Origin: Bacillota bacterium
GTDB lineage: Bacteria > Bacillota > Clostridia > Lachnospirales > Lachnospiraceae
DNA length: 64,000 nucleotides
Direction: 5' to 3'
Assembly (NCBI GenBank): GCA_023408815.1
Contig: JAEYJO010000030.1
Location: 1-64,000, forward strand
How positions within the stretch are numbered: the first letter of the stretch is position 1; each line of letters begins with the position of its first letter. Shown here one piece after another: positions 53,412 through 63,000 of this stretch. The notes under the pieces are model-generated. The model had not been told where the DNA came from and made no database searches. It saw only the letters and a program-made list of their open reading frames with translations. The position numbers and the translations under genes were made by a program.

Positions 53412-53831
53412 ATGGACGTAAGAATGAAACAATGGACTAAGAAACAAAAAATTATGCTGGTGGCGGTTTTTGCCATCATAGTGGCGGCAGTGGGCATCGC
53501 AGCAGGAATCGTGAACTACCGCGTTACACAGGAAGGTGTAAAGCACTTTCAAGTAGTAGTGACTTCCGAGCGGGATGGATATTCAGAGACGACAGAATGT
53601 AAGTCGGAGGAGGAATATCTGGGAAATTTTATGCGTACCTTTGAAGGCTGTGAATGGCAGGATACTGAATATGGCATTTATATTACCGGATTTAATGGAA
53701 TGCAAGAGGATATAGACAACCAATACTGGTGGTGCGTGATGGTAAATGGTGAATCGGCAACGTTTGGGGCTGACGAGATACCTTTGCAGGACGGCGAAAT
53801 TTATAGCTTTGTCTTAACGCAAGGCTGGTAA
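53412..53831 (+). CDS. DUF4430 surface protein
   Basis: 139 residues (or 135 from Met5). One N-terminal membrane helix (about 14-34) then an external DUF4430 domain with the characteristic WWCVMVNGESATFGADEIPLQDGEIYSFVL. DUF4430 is related to the C-terminal domain of intrinsic factor and transcobalamin. It starts an operon with an ECF S component 27 bases downstream, suggesting it is the surface partner of a vitamin or cofactor uptake system. Confidence 0.82.
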   Translation: MDVRMKQWTKKQKIMLVAVFAIIVAAVGIAAGIVNYRVTQEGVKHFQVVVTSERDGYSETTECKSEEEYLGNFMRTFEGCEWQDTEYGIYITGFNGMQEDIDNQYWWCVMVNGESATFGADEIPLQDGEIYSFVLTQGW

Positions 53832-53858
53832 AGGCTGACTGCGGAAAGGCGGGAACAG

Positions 53859-54359
53859 ATGCCGATTAGAAAAATAACAAGAATTGCTCTTTTAAGTGCG
53901 GTTCTTTACGTAGCGAAGGTGGCGTTAGAATTTTTACCGAATGTGGAACTGGTATCGTTTCTGACCATTATTTATACGCTGGTGTTTGGAGCAGAGGCCT
54001 TCCTCATTGTTACTGTTTTCAATATGTTCGAACTGATACAGTGGGGATTTGGCGTGTGGTGGGTGTCTTATCTCTATGTATGGCCTCTGCTTTGTCTGGT
54101 GACGCTTCTATTAAAAAAACTCTTGAGGGAAGAATTCGTGCTGTGGGCCATTGTTTCGGGGCTGTTTGGACTGATATTCGGTTCTTTGTTCGCCATAGCC
54201 TATCTTCCTGTGGACCCTTCTTATGCGCTGGCTTATTGGCTCAGCGGACTGACTTGGGACGTATGGCATGGAATCTGCAATTTTATTATTATGCTTCTTA
54301 TCGGCAAGCCGGTATATTCTGTGGTAACATTGGCGAAAAAAAAGGATAGTTTTCTTTAA
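53859..54359 (+). CDS. ECF transporter S component
   Basis: 166 residues with about five or six membrane helices (IALLSAVLYVAKVALEF, FLTIIYTLVFGAEAFLIVTVFNMFELIQWG and others). The TRIALLSAVLYV opening matches S components that recruit a shared EcfAAT energising module encoded elsewhere. Ligand unknown; DUF4430 next to it makes a corrinoid or related cofactor a reasonable guess. No cobalamin riboswitch is seen upstream. Confidence 0.82.
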   Translation: MPIRKITRIALLSAVLYVAKVALEFLPNVELVSFLTIIYTLVFGAEAFLIVTVFNMFELIQWGFGVWWVSYLYVWPLLCLVTLLLKKLLREEFVLWAIVSGLFGLIFGSLFAIAYLPVDPSYALAYWLSGLTWDVWHGICNFIIMLLIGKPVYSVVTLAKKKDSFL

Positions 54360-54392
54360 TTATATTTACAATTATTCAATGGAGGAATTGGT

Positions 54393-55301
54393 ATGACCCT
54401 ACAACAGTTGAAGTATATAGTAACGGTAGCAGAAATGGGAAATATTACGGAGGCTGCAAAACAGCTTTTCATTTCCCAGCCCAGCCTGACCAACGCAATC
54501 CATGAATTAGAGAAAGAAATGCAGGTGACCATATTTAATAGAACCAACAAGGGAGTTGCTGTCTCAAATGAAGGGGATGTGTTTCTGGCTTATGCCAGAC
54601 AAGTTCTGGAGCAGGCGAACCTTCTGGAGGAAAAGTTTCTGCATGTGAAGGAACAAAGTCCCCGGTTTTCCGTATCATGCCAGCATTATTCTTTTGCGGT
54701 CAATGCTTTTGTGGATGTTATCCGTGAATTCGGCGGAGAAAAATATGACTTTACTCTGCGGGAAACACAAACATATGAGATTATCGAAGATATAAGCCGG
54801 CTGAAAAGCGAAATCGGAATATTATACAAATCTTCTAAAAATGAAGAAATCATTGACAAGCTTATAAAACAGTACGGTTTGAAGTTCGAAGAACTATTTA
54901 CGGCGGCCCCTCACGTCTTTATTTCTTCAAGGCATCCGCTTTCGGCAAAAGATATTTTAACCTTGGAAGATTTAGAGCAATACCCGTACCTTTCCTTTGA
55001 GCAGGGAGATTATAATTCTTTTTACTTCTCCGAGGAAATTCTAAGCACTTTAGACAGAAGCAGGAATATTAAGGTCAGGGACAGAGCGACCTTATTTAAT
55101 CTGGTAATAGGTTTGAACGGATATACGGTCAGTTCCGGAGTGATCAGCAAAGAGCTGAACGGAGAGCAGATTATTGCCAAACCCCTTCAGGTGGACGAGT
55201 ATATGACAATCGGAACGATTACCCAGAAAAACATGGCACTGAGCAGATATGGAAAAGCATATATGGAATCATTAAAAAAGTATACCGGTGGCTTGATGTA
55301 G
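54393..55301 (+). CDS. LysR-family transcriptional regulator
   Basis: 302 residues, ribosome site GGAGGAATT. The N-terminal winged helix-turn-helix (LKYIVTVAEMGNITEAAKQLFISQPSLTNAIHELEKEMQ) and linker helix are typical, followed by a two-lobe substrate-binding domain. It lies 33 bases after the S-component gene on the same strand, unlike the usual divergent arrangement, so it may be co-transcribed with the uptake genes. Effector unknown. Confidence 0.9.
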   Translation: MTLQQLKYIVTVAEMGNITEAAKQLFISQPSLTNAIHELEKEMQVTIFNRTNKGVAVSNEGDVFLAYARQVLEQANLLEEKFLHVKEQSPRFSVSCQHYSFAVNAFVDVIREFGGEKYDFTLRETQTYEIIEDISRLKSEIGILYKSSKNEEIIDKLIKQYGLKFEELFTAAPHVFISSRHPLSAKDILTLEDLEQYPYLSFEQGDYNSFYFSEEILSTLDRSRNIKVRDRATLFNLVIGLNGYTVSSGVISKELNGEQIIAKPLQVDEYMTIGTITQKNMALSRYGKAYMESLKKYTGGLM

Positions 55302-55376
55302 TTTAAAGATATATCAAGCTGTTGTTTTTTATAATGACTATAAAAATGTATATTTATTCTTACTATAAATTCATAA

Positions 55377-55414
55377 AAATGCCTCTTTACAAGAAAGTAA
55401 AGAGGCATTTTTTT
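55377..55414. terminator. Strong terminator after the LysR gene
   Basis: AAATGCCTCTTTAC / GTAAAGAGGCATTT (55377-55390, 55397-55410), 14-bp perfect stem, 6-base loop, then TTTT. It abuts the left recombination core site. Confidence 0.92.
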
Positions 55415-55436
55415 CACAGTATAATCAATACTGTGA
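55412..55436 (+). repeat. Left core-type recombination site
   Basis: TCACAGTAT-AATCA-ATACTGTGA: perfect 9-bp half-sites around an asymmetric 5-base centre, the layout of a tyrosine-recombinase core. The same 25 bp with one mismatch occurs inverted at 56852-56876 beyond the recombinase gene. Confidence 0.75.
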
Positions 55437-55601
55437 TACCGGAATTCTATTTTTACTACATATTATTATACATGAATAGGGTATTTTTTGTCAATTATCT
55501 GTTTATATCAGGAGATTTCGCAAAAAAATAAGGGGATTAGATTATAAATGGCTCATGTTATATAATATGTCTGGCGCTTTTCAAACGATTTTAATAAATA
55601 A

Positions 55602-55620
55602 ACCGTCAAAAAAACCGTCA
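55602..55620 (+). repeat. Left CCGTCA pair (arm-type site)
   Basis: ACCGTCA at 55602 and 55614, spaced 12 bases, upstream of the recombinase gene. A matching pair, also spaced 12 bases and in the same orientation, lies at its end. Confidence 0.6.
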
Positions 55621-55658
55621 TAGCACACGAAATTGACATTACAGAAAGGAGTAGTATA

Positions 55659-56819
55659 ATGGCGCGAAAAGGCGAGAATATCTACAAAAGAAAAGATGGG
55701 CGATGGGAAGGGAGGATACGTCGTTCAGATGGAACATTTAAGTATTTTTATGCAAAAACTTATAAAGAGGTCCGAATGAAAATGAAGGATTTTCTGGTTA
55801 TGGAAATGCCATGCAAGGTGCAATCCGTCAGCCGGCCGGAAAATGCTTCCGAATCGTTTGAACAATGGATAAAAGGTGAAATTTGTTTTCAGGTAAAACC
55901 CTCCACTTATGAGAGTTATTTTTTTTGTGTTCAAAATTATGTGATTCCGTTTTTTCAGAAAACTGAAAACAAATATATCACAGAAGAATCTGTTTGCAAT
56001 TTTATAAAATATATATGGAGTGCAGATATTTCGGATTCTTCCAAGAAAAAGAATATTATCATATTTAAAAGAGCGTTAAAAGAAGTGCTGGCAATGAAAC
56101 CGGAGCAGTTATCTTTGTTAGCTTATATTAAAATTCCAAAAATAGAAGATAAAGAGATTAAAATCTTTTCTATTAAGGAGCAGCAAGAGCTGGAGACAAC
56201 AATCCTGCATTCGCAGGACAAGCGTGCTCTCGGTATTTTACTGTGTTTTTACACAGGAATACGACTTGGTGAGCTTTGTGCACTGAAATGGAGCGATATT
56301 GACATAGAAGCCGGAACGATATCGATCTTGCGGACTGTTTCAAGAATAAGGTGTTTTGATCCTGAAAAACCAAAAACAGCGCTGACAGTTCGTACTCCAA
56401 AGAGCAAAAAATCAATGCGTGTTCTTCCTATGCCGGATTTTTTATTGAAAATGACAGATGAATTCGATGTGAACCACATGGATAAAGGTTGTTATATTCT
56501 TTCAGGACAATATGAGCCTATGGAGCCGCGTTCTTTTCAAATCTTATACAAGAAGCAGCTGGCTGAAGCAGGCTTGCCGGAACGTAAATTTCATGCGATC
56601 CGTCATACGTTTGCAACGCGGGCATTGGAATTGGGAGTAGACATTAAAACTCTCAGCGAACTATTGGGACACTCCAGCGTTTCAATTACTCTGAACATTT
56701 ATACCCACTCCCTTATGGAGCATAAAAAAGTCGCCATAAATAAACTAAATAGTATACATGTTGTGAGTGAGCAGAATATTTCTTATGCCGTCAATGATGC
56801 CGTCAAAGATAAACAATAG
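55659..56819 (+). CDS. Tyrosine recombinase/integrase
   Basis: 386 residues, ribosome site GAAAGGAG. An N-terminal arm-binding AP2-like domain (GENIYKRKDGRWEGRIRRSDGTFKYFYAKTYKEV), a SAM-like core-binding domain (about 64-155) and a complete catalytic domain: Arg202 (TGIRLGELCALKW), Lys near 248, His312 and Arg315 (HAIRHTFATR), His338 (LLGHSS) and Tyr348 (YTH). All active residues are intact. The layout resembles Tn916 Int, which binds both arm and core sites. The gene is more AT-rich than the housekeeping neighbours. It is bracketed by inverted core sites and by arm-type repeats; no excisionase or cargo genes are present. Confidence 0.92.
   Translation: MARKGENIYKRKDGRWEGRIRRSDGTFKYFYAKTYKEVRMKMKDFLVMEMPCKVQSVSRPENASESFEQWIKGEICFQVKPSTYESYFFCVQNYVIPFFQKTENKYITEESVCNFIKYIWSADISDSSKKKNIIIFKRALKEVLAMKPEQLSLLAYIKIPKIEDKEIKIFSIKEQQELETTILHSQDKRALGILLCFYTGIRLGELCALKWSDIDIEAGTISILRTVSRIRCFDPEKPKTALTVRTPKSKKSMRVLPMPDFLLKMTDEFDVNHMDKGCYILSGQYEPMEPRSFQILYKKQLAEAGLPERKFHAIRHTFATRALELGVDIKTLSELLGHSSVSITLNIYTHSLMEHKKVAINKLNSIHVVSEQNISYAVNDAVKDKQ
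56787..56805 (+). repeat. Right CCGTCA pair (arm-type site)
   Basis: GCCGTCA at 56787 and 56799, spaced 12 bases, inside the last codons of the recombinase gene (encoding AVNDAVK). Confidence 0.6.
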
Positions 56820-56851
56820 ATAGTGTAAATATAGCGATATATACATTTATC

Positions 56852-56876
56852 TCGCAGTATTGATTATACTGTGAAA
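56852..56876 (-). repeat. Right core-type recombination site, inverted
   Basis: Read on the minus strand it begins TTTCACAGTATAATCAATAC and matches the left site in 24 of 25 positions. The asymmetric centre is TGATT on the plus strand, so the two sites face each other. Confidence 0.75.
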
Positions 56877-56988
56877 CGCGAATGAAAAAATAGACGATTA
56901 TATTATTTCTAACAAAAGACTGTTTTATTCAGAAGTCTAAATAGTGTGCTAACAATTATGATAATTATATTAAATTCCTTAAGAAAGC

Positions 56989-57071
56989 AAGCAGTATTGG
57001 CGGCTGTTCGGCAGAACAAGTGTTGCAGACTTTTGGAATTCTCTAGTCCTTTGGCGGACGCTGCTTTTTAT
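56989..57071 (+). other. Possible terminator or branched hairpin after the recombinase unit
   Basis: AAGCAG (56989-56994) can pair with CTGCTT (57061-57066) around two small hairpins, one of them GTCC/GGAC, followed by TTTTA. The rest of the 355-base gap before the HD-GYP gene (56820-57175) is AT-rich with nothing else I can support beyond the core site. Confidence 0.35.
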
Positions 57072-57175
57072 ATTTGAAATATACTTGAAGCTTCAGTGTA
57101 ATAATTACTCATTCACCTATATTGGATTTTTATTGGGAGCTTGTGGTTGGATAATTTGGAAAGGAGTGATTCAAT

Positions 57176-57994
57176 ATGAAAGATATTATTGCAAAAGAGA
57201 ATATTTACAACTCAAAAGGGGTACTATTGGTTGCCAAAGGCCAGAAAATAACAAGAAATATAGAACAAAAATTACAAAGTTTAAGTTTAGGTTCAGAAAA
57301 CGAAGAGATCTCTGACTTGAATAAACGTATCTCAATAACAGAATGTTCGGAAAAAATAACAAAAACATATCCCTATATTGACAGTGCATTGATAGAAAAG
57401 GCGACTGTCATACTAAATAGTAAAATTTTTTATTCAAAATCTGAGCCCTGGTGGTTTCTTATATGTACATTAAGCAATTATGATGAATGGTTGTATACCC
57501 ATTCTATTGATGTTGCGTTAATTTCAACAATGATGTTAATTAAGTTAACAAATAATGAAAGAGAACAAAATCAAATCTGTCTTGGTGCATTATTACATGA
57601 TATAGGAAAATTACTGATTCCAAAGCGATTATTACAGGATTTCGACAAATTAAACGACCAGGAAAAATCCATTGTAAAACAGCATTGTGAATTGGGTTAT
57701 GATATGATAACTAAAATAGACTTATCGGGAGAGTGCGCAGATATCGTATTACAGCATCACGAACGTATGGACGGGAGTGGATATCCCAATCAAATAAAGG
57801 AAAAAGAGATTTCTGAATTTGCCAAAATAGTTATGATTGCGGATGCTGTCGATAATATTACATCATATGGCTTTCATCAAGAAACAAAAGATATAAGAAA
57901 CGGCATTCAAACATTATTGGAAGAACACTCCCAATTTGATTCAAGATATGTCAGGCTCTTATGTGAATGTATGGGTGAAAAAGTGAAAAAATAA
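57176..57994 (+). CDS. HD-GYP-domain protein (predicted c-di-GMP phosphodiesterase)
   Basis: 272 residues, ribosome site GGAAAGGAGTG. A short N-terminal region precedes the HD-GYP domain, with His109 (YTHSIDVA), HDIGKLLIPK (141-150) and HHERMDGSGYP (194-204). All residues for a two-metal site and the GYP loop are present, so hydrolysis of c-di-GMP is expected. There is no membrane or receiver domain, so input must come from the first 100 residues. With the GGDEF and EAL-HDOD proteins it is the third c-di-GMP component in the window. Codon use is AT-rich like the recombinase next door. Confidence 0.88.
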   Translation: MKDIIAKENIYNSKGVLLVAKGQKITRNIEQKLQSLSLGSENEEISDLNKRISITECSEKITKTYPYIDSALIEKATVILNSKIFYSKSEPWWFLICTLSNYDEWLYTHSIDVALISTMMLIKLTNNEREQNQICLGALLHDIGKLLIPKRLLQDFDKLNDQEKSIVKQHCELGYDMITKIDLSGECADIVLQHHERMDGSGYPNQIKEKEISEFAKIVMIADAVDNITSYGFHQETKDIRNGIQTLLEEHSQFDSRYVRLLCECMGEKVKK

Positions 57995-58115
57995 AGAGCA
58001 ATAATTGCATATCGTTTCACTCGAAATGAAAAGAGAAAAAAATCAAAAGCCCTTATACTGGAGATAAGAAAACAGGTTGATCAAGTGACACATCACGGAA
58101 AGGGCACTATATAAA

Positions 58116-60017
58116 ATGAATGATTTTAAACTCCCGAAACTTTTCGGTGACGGTATGATACTCCAGCAAAAAACCGAGGTACACCTATGGGGTTATGACC
58201 TGCCGGGAAGGAAAGTCATGATTTCCTTTTTGGGAATCGAAAACATAGTTACAACGGATGATAATGGAATATGGGAAACCAGACTTTACAACTTGGAACC
58301 CGGCGGACCGTTCTCCATGTACATAAACGATAGCGGTGGAAACGTGGCCGTAATCTCCGACATTCTTGTAGGAGACGTATGGATGTGCTCAGGACAATCC
58401 AACATGGAACTCCCTATGGAACGTGTAAAAGATATCTACCCTGAAGAAATTAAAAATTGTGAAAACTCAAAGATAAGAACTTTCAAAATAACCGAACATG
58501 CGGATTTCCATGGCCCGTTGAGAGAGTTGCTTTCAGGAGAATGGAAGCAGGCAGGCCCGGATACCATCCTGCAATTCTCAGCGACCGCATACTTCTTTGC
58601 CGAGGAAATGTACCGTCTCACCGGGATACCGATAGGTCTTATCAATGCAAGTCTGGGCGGATCGAGAATAGAATCGTGGATGGGAAGAGACATGCTGTCC
58701 GGCTATAAAGAATATCTGGACACGGCAGACCGTTACGGTGAGGATGCCTTCATACAGCATCAGTTAACCAAAAATCAGGAGCAAATGGAACGGTGGCATA
58801 GTGCCTTAGATGCTGCAGATGAGGGCTTAAAAGAGCATTGGGAAAAAGATATTGCTGAATTTGAAGGAAAAGAAGATATAGGAAACTCCTGGAAGCCTAT
58901 TGAAATCCCTTTCTTTTTCAAGAATACGGTGTTAAAAGGTTTTATCGGCAGCGTTTGGTTCAAACGTACTTTTGTGGTACCAGCGAAACTGGCGGGAAAA
59001 GCAGCCGGACTTTGGTTGGGAACTATGGTGGACAGCGATACTGTTTATGTTAACGGCATATGGGCAGGCCATACCGATTACCAGTATCCTCCCAGAAAGT
59101 ATCAGATCCCTGAAGGGATTTTGAAAGAGGGAAAAAATACAATTACAATCCGGCTGAAATGCGAAAATGGAGAAGGCCGTTTTACTCCCGGCAAGAAATA
59201 TGCCATATGGGGAGACGACGGAAGTGAAATCGACCTTACGGGAAACTGGAAATACAGAATTGGAGCATTCTGCGGGAAAATAGAGGAAACGGACTTCGTA
59301 AATTGGAAGCCCACCGGGCTGTATCACGGCATGATGGCTCCTTGCCATTCCTATACCATCGGCGGTTTCATCTGGTATCAGGGAGAATCCAATACCCATG
59401 AGCCGGATAATTACCGCGGCCTCATGGAACGGCTGATCGAGGGCTACCGGAAAAAGTGGGAAAATCAAAATCTTCCCTTTTTCTATGTACAGCTTCCTAA
59501 CTTTTCCATCGATTTGACGGAGAAAGACAGCGGATGGCCTGAACTTCGTGAGCAGCAGCGACTGGCACAGAGCCTGCCCGGTACCGGAATGGTAACGGCC
59601 ATCGACTTAGGGGAAGACAATGACCTTCATCCTCTGAATAAGAAGGAGGTGGGAAGACGCCTTGCCCTCCTTGCAGGAGCAAAGCTGTACGGAAGCAAGG
59701 AGGAATGCAGCGGCCCCGGCGTAGACAAAATAGTGGTAAAGGGTAATAGCATACATTTAGTGTGTTCTCATGCGGTTGGAATGTATGCAGCTTCCCCGGA
59801 TAAAGGGGATTCGATTGAAGACTTCGAGGTAGCAGGCGGCGACGGTGTATTTGTCCGCGCCAGAGCACAAATAAACGAAACCGGCATCATATTAACTTAT
59901 CCGGAAGAAGTGGAGAAACCGGCAGCAGTGAGATACTGTTTCGCCAACACTAACAAGGGAGCATTAATTTATAATTCATCAGGTTTGCCGATGAGCCCCT
60001 TTACAGTGAAAATATAA
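58116..60017 (+). CDS. Sialate O-acetylesterase family (SGNH) with inserted jelly-roll domain
   Basis: 633 residues, no signal peptide. The SGNH blocks are GDVWMCSGQSNM (catalytic Ser95), GGFIWYQGESNT and DLGEDNDLHP (Asp503, His505). Between the first two blocks, about 250-380, is a GH2-like sugar-binding sandwich (SVWFKRTFVVP...VYVNGIWAGH), a known inserted domain in this family. It removes acetyl groups from sialic acid or from plant xylan-type sugars. Its neighbour is a GH2 enzyme 42 bases downstream, so de-acetylation is probably followed by glycoside cleavage in the cytoplasm. Confidence 0.9.
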   Translation: MNDFKLPKLFGDGMILQQKTEVHLWGYDLPGRKVMISFLGIENIVTTDDNGIWETRLYNLEPGGPFSMYINDSGGNVAVISDILVGDVWMCSGQSNMELPMERVKDIYPEEIKNCENSKIRTFKITEHADFHGPLRELLSGEWKQAGPDTILQFSATAYFFAEEMYRLTGIPIGLINASLGGSRIESWMGRDMLSGYKEYLDTADRYGEDAFIQHQLTKNQEQMERWHSALDAADEGLKEHWEKDIAEFEGKEDIGNSWKPIEIPFFFKNTVLKGFIGSVWFKRTFVVPAKLAGKAAGLWLGTMVDSDTVYVNGIWAGHTDYQYPPRKYQIPEGILKEGKNTITIRLKCENGEGRFTPGKKYAIWGDDGSEIDLTGNWKYRIGAFCGKIEETDFVNWKPTGLYHGMMAPCHSYTIGGFIWYQGESNTHEPDNYRGLMERLIEGYRKKWENQNLPFFYVQLPNFSIDLTEKDSGWPELREQQRLAQSLPGTGMVTAIDLGEDNDLHPLNKKEVGRRLALLAGAKLYGSKEECSGPGVDKIVVKGNSIHLVCSHAVGMYAASPDKGDSIEDFEVAGGDGVFVRARAQINETGIILTYPEEVEKPAAVRYCFANTNKGALIYNSSGLPMSPFTVKI

Positions 60018-60059
60018 ACGATATATAGGCGATATGGAAGGCGGCGGAGGTTTCGGGAT

Positions 60060-63000
60060 ATGAAGGAGTTATTTAATGGAGGATGGCAGTTTTTAAAGCT
60101 GGAAGCAGATGCAGATTATAAAAAAGCGATGGAAAAGCTTAAGGAGTTCCGGCCCGTTTCCCTGCCCCATGACTGGCTGATTTATGATTCCAGCCGCTTA
60201 TATGAGGACAGTTCAGGATGGTATGTAAAGACGCTCGTGTGGGAAAAGGCGGGAAAAAGAGCATTTCTTATCTTCGACGGCATTTATATGGACAGCACTG
60301 TCTATGTAAACGGCAAGAAAGCCGGGGAGTGGAAGTACGGCTATTCCGCTTTTACACTGGATATCACGGATTATATTCGATGCGGAGAAAATCAGATTGC
60401 TGTGCAGGCAAGATTCCTAAGCCCTAACAGCAGATGGTATTCGGGAGCGGGCATCTATCGGGATGTGTGGTTGAAGGTGACAGGAGAGACTTATCTGGAA
60501 GAGGACGGAATTTACATCAATGCCAAAAGAGTGGGGACCGGCCCCCATAAGGAGAAAGAGGACTTTAAGCTGTCCGTGGATACCGCCGTGGGCGGCATAA
60601 TACAAGACAGGAAAGTAGACATTGTGCATACGCTTTTTTTTGAAGGCACAGAAATTCCTATCAATTCACTCCATACCATAGAAGGCGGTGATGCCTTGCA
60701 GGAGTTTTTGGTAAAACGTCCCAAGCTGTGGGACATAGAGTCTCCCTGCCTCTATGTGCTTCATACCAGCCTGTCGGTAGACGGGATCATCGCGGAGGAG
60801 GCGGATACCCGCTTTGGTTTCCGTTATCCGGAATTTCATCCTGACAAAGGATTTTTCTTAAACGGCAGAAAAGTCAAGCTGAATGGAGTCTGTGAACATC
60901 ATGGCTTAGGTTGTCTGGGAGCCGCTTTTAATAAGAGTGCCATGGAAAGAAAGTTCAGAATATTAAAGGAAATGGGAGTCAATGCGGTGCGGGGCGCCCA
61001 TAATATGATGGCACCCGGCTTCATGGATCTTGCGGATGAAATGGGTATACTGGTAATTTCCGAAGCCTTCGATATGTGGGAACGTTCCAAGACCACTTAT
61101 GATTACGCCAGATTTTTCACGGAATGGGCCGAGAGAGACGTGCAAAGCTGGGTGAAGCGGGACAGAAACCACTCCGGCGTCATTATGTGGAGCATCGGAA
61201 ATGAAATTTATGACACACATGCGGATGAACGCGGGCAGGAAATAACGAGAAGATTACAGAAGATGGTAAATGCCCATGACCCTCGTCACAACGCCGGTAT
61301 CACCATCGGTTCCAACTACATGCCGTGGGAAAATGCAAGGAAATGTGCGGATATTGTAAAGCTGGCCGGATACAATTATTCTGAAAAATATTATCAGCAG
61401 CACCATGAAGAACATCCTGACTGGGTGATATACGGCAGTGAAACCTCCTCCATCGTGCAAAGCAGAGGAGTGTATCATTTCCCCTTAAAGGCAGGCATTC
61501 TCGCGGAGGATGACGAGCAGTGCTCGGCGCTTGGAAACAGCGCTACCAGCTGGGGCGCCAAATCTATGGAGGACTGCGTCTGTCTGGACAGAGGTATGGA
61601 TTTTTCCATGGGACAGTTTCTGTGGACGGGCTTCGATTATATTGGAGAACCTACTCCTTATCATACGAAGAACTCCTATTTCGGGCAGGTGGATACGGCG
61701 GGTTTCCCCAAGGATGCTTATTACGTATGGCAGTCTGCGTGGACGGACCATAAAAAAGCGCCTATGGTACACGTATTCCCTTATTGGGATTTTAACGTCG
61801 GTCAGCAGATAGACGTAAGAGTCTGCTCCAACGGGCCTGAGGTTGAGTTGTTCCTGAATGAAAAAAGTCTCGGAAGGCAAAAGCTTACTCATGATCCGGG
61901 AAGCGGGAACCATATCATTGCGGATTATCAGGTACTCTATGAAGAAGGAGAACTTCGGGCGGTAGCCTATGATGAAAACGGGCAATCTATTGCGGTAAAG
62001 GCCAGAAAATCCTTCGGCAATTCCCATAGTCTGATATTGAAGGCTGAAAATACAAGGATTCGGGCAAACAGTACAGATTTGTTATTCATAGAAATCGGTA
62101 CGCTGGATAAGAAGGGCAATCCCGTAGAAAATGCGGCGGACAGAGTAAAGGTAAGCGTAGAAGGCGCCGGACGGCTGATCGGGCTGGATAACGGAGACAG
62201 CACCGATTATGACAGCTATAAGGGAATATCCAGGCGGCTGTTTCAGGGTAAGCTTCTAGCGGTAGTCGGAGCGAAAAAGGAGTCAGGCGCTGTTAAGGTG
62301 CAGGTCTCCGGTAAAGGACTGCTCCCGGCAGAACTAATCTGTGAGGCAACAGAGGAAATAACGGAAACAGCCTCGGCCGCCCGGGCGGCTTCGTATTCGT
62401 CAGCTCACATTTTCTTAGAGGAGAATGAAGAGCATCCTATTGTTTCTGGAAGCGAAGAAGAGGTACCTGTCAGAAAAATTGTTCTGACTGCTCCGGAGGG
62501 GAATGTATTTTCCCCTGATAAGAAAGAAATGTGGGTGGAGGCTGCCATCTGTCCTGCTGATGCCACGGATAAAGAACTTTCCTTCCGTGCGGTAAACGAT
62601 TCAGGAGTGACTACTAATCTTGCCGTGCTTAAGCAGGAAGGAAACCGGGTGCATATAACGGCGAGAGGCGACGGTTCCTTCCGCCTGCGGTGTATGTCGA
62701 AGAGCGGAACGGAAAAGGTGAGGCTTATTTCCCAATTGGAGTTTATTATTAAAGGGATGGGAGAAGCCTTCCTGAATCCTTACGAGTTTATATCCGGCAG
62801 TCTCTATACTTCTGTCAAGGGCGAAGCGGGAAACGGTAATGAGAGAGGAGTAGCCACAGCAAGGGACGGAGAAACCGTTATTTCATATCAAGATATTGAC
62901 TTCGGAGATTTCGGCTCCGATGAAATTACGATTCCTATTTTTGCCCTAAGCTCGGAGGAATATCCGATTCAAATTTGGGAGGGTATACCAGGAGAGAGTG

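Noticed and set aside
55633..55660. TTGACA-N16-TATAAT at the start of the recombinase gene
   Set aside because: It is a good promoter match, but the -10 overlaps the ATG at 55659, so transcripts would begin inside the gene. Part of the match comes from the ribosome-site region. It cannot be the promoter for the full-length protein.
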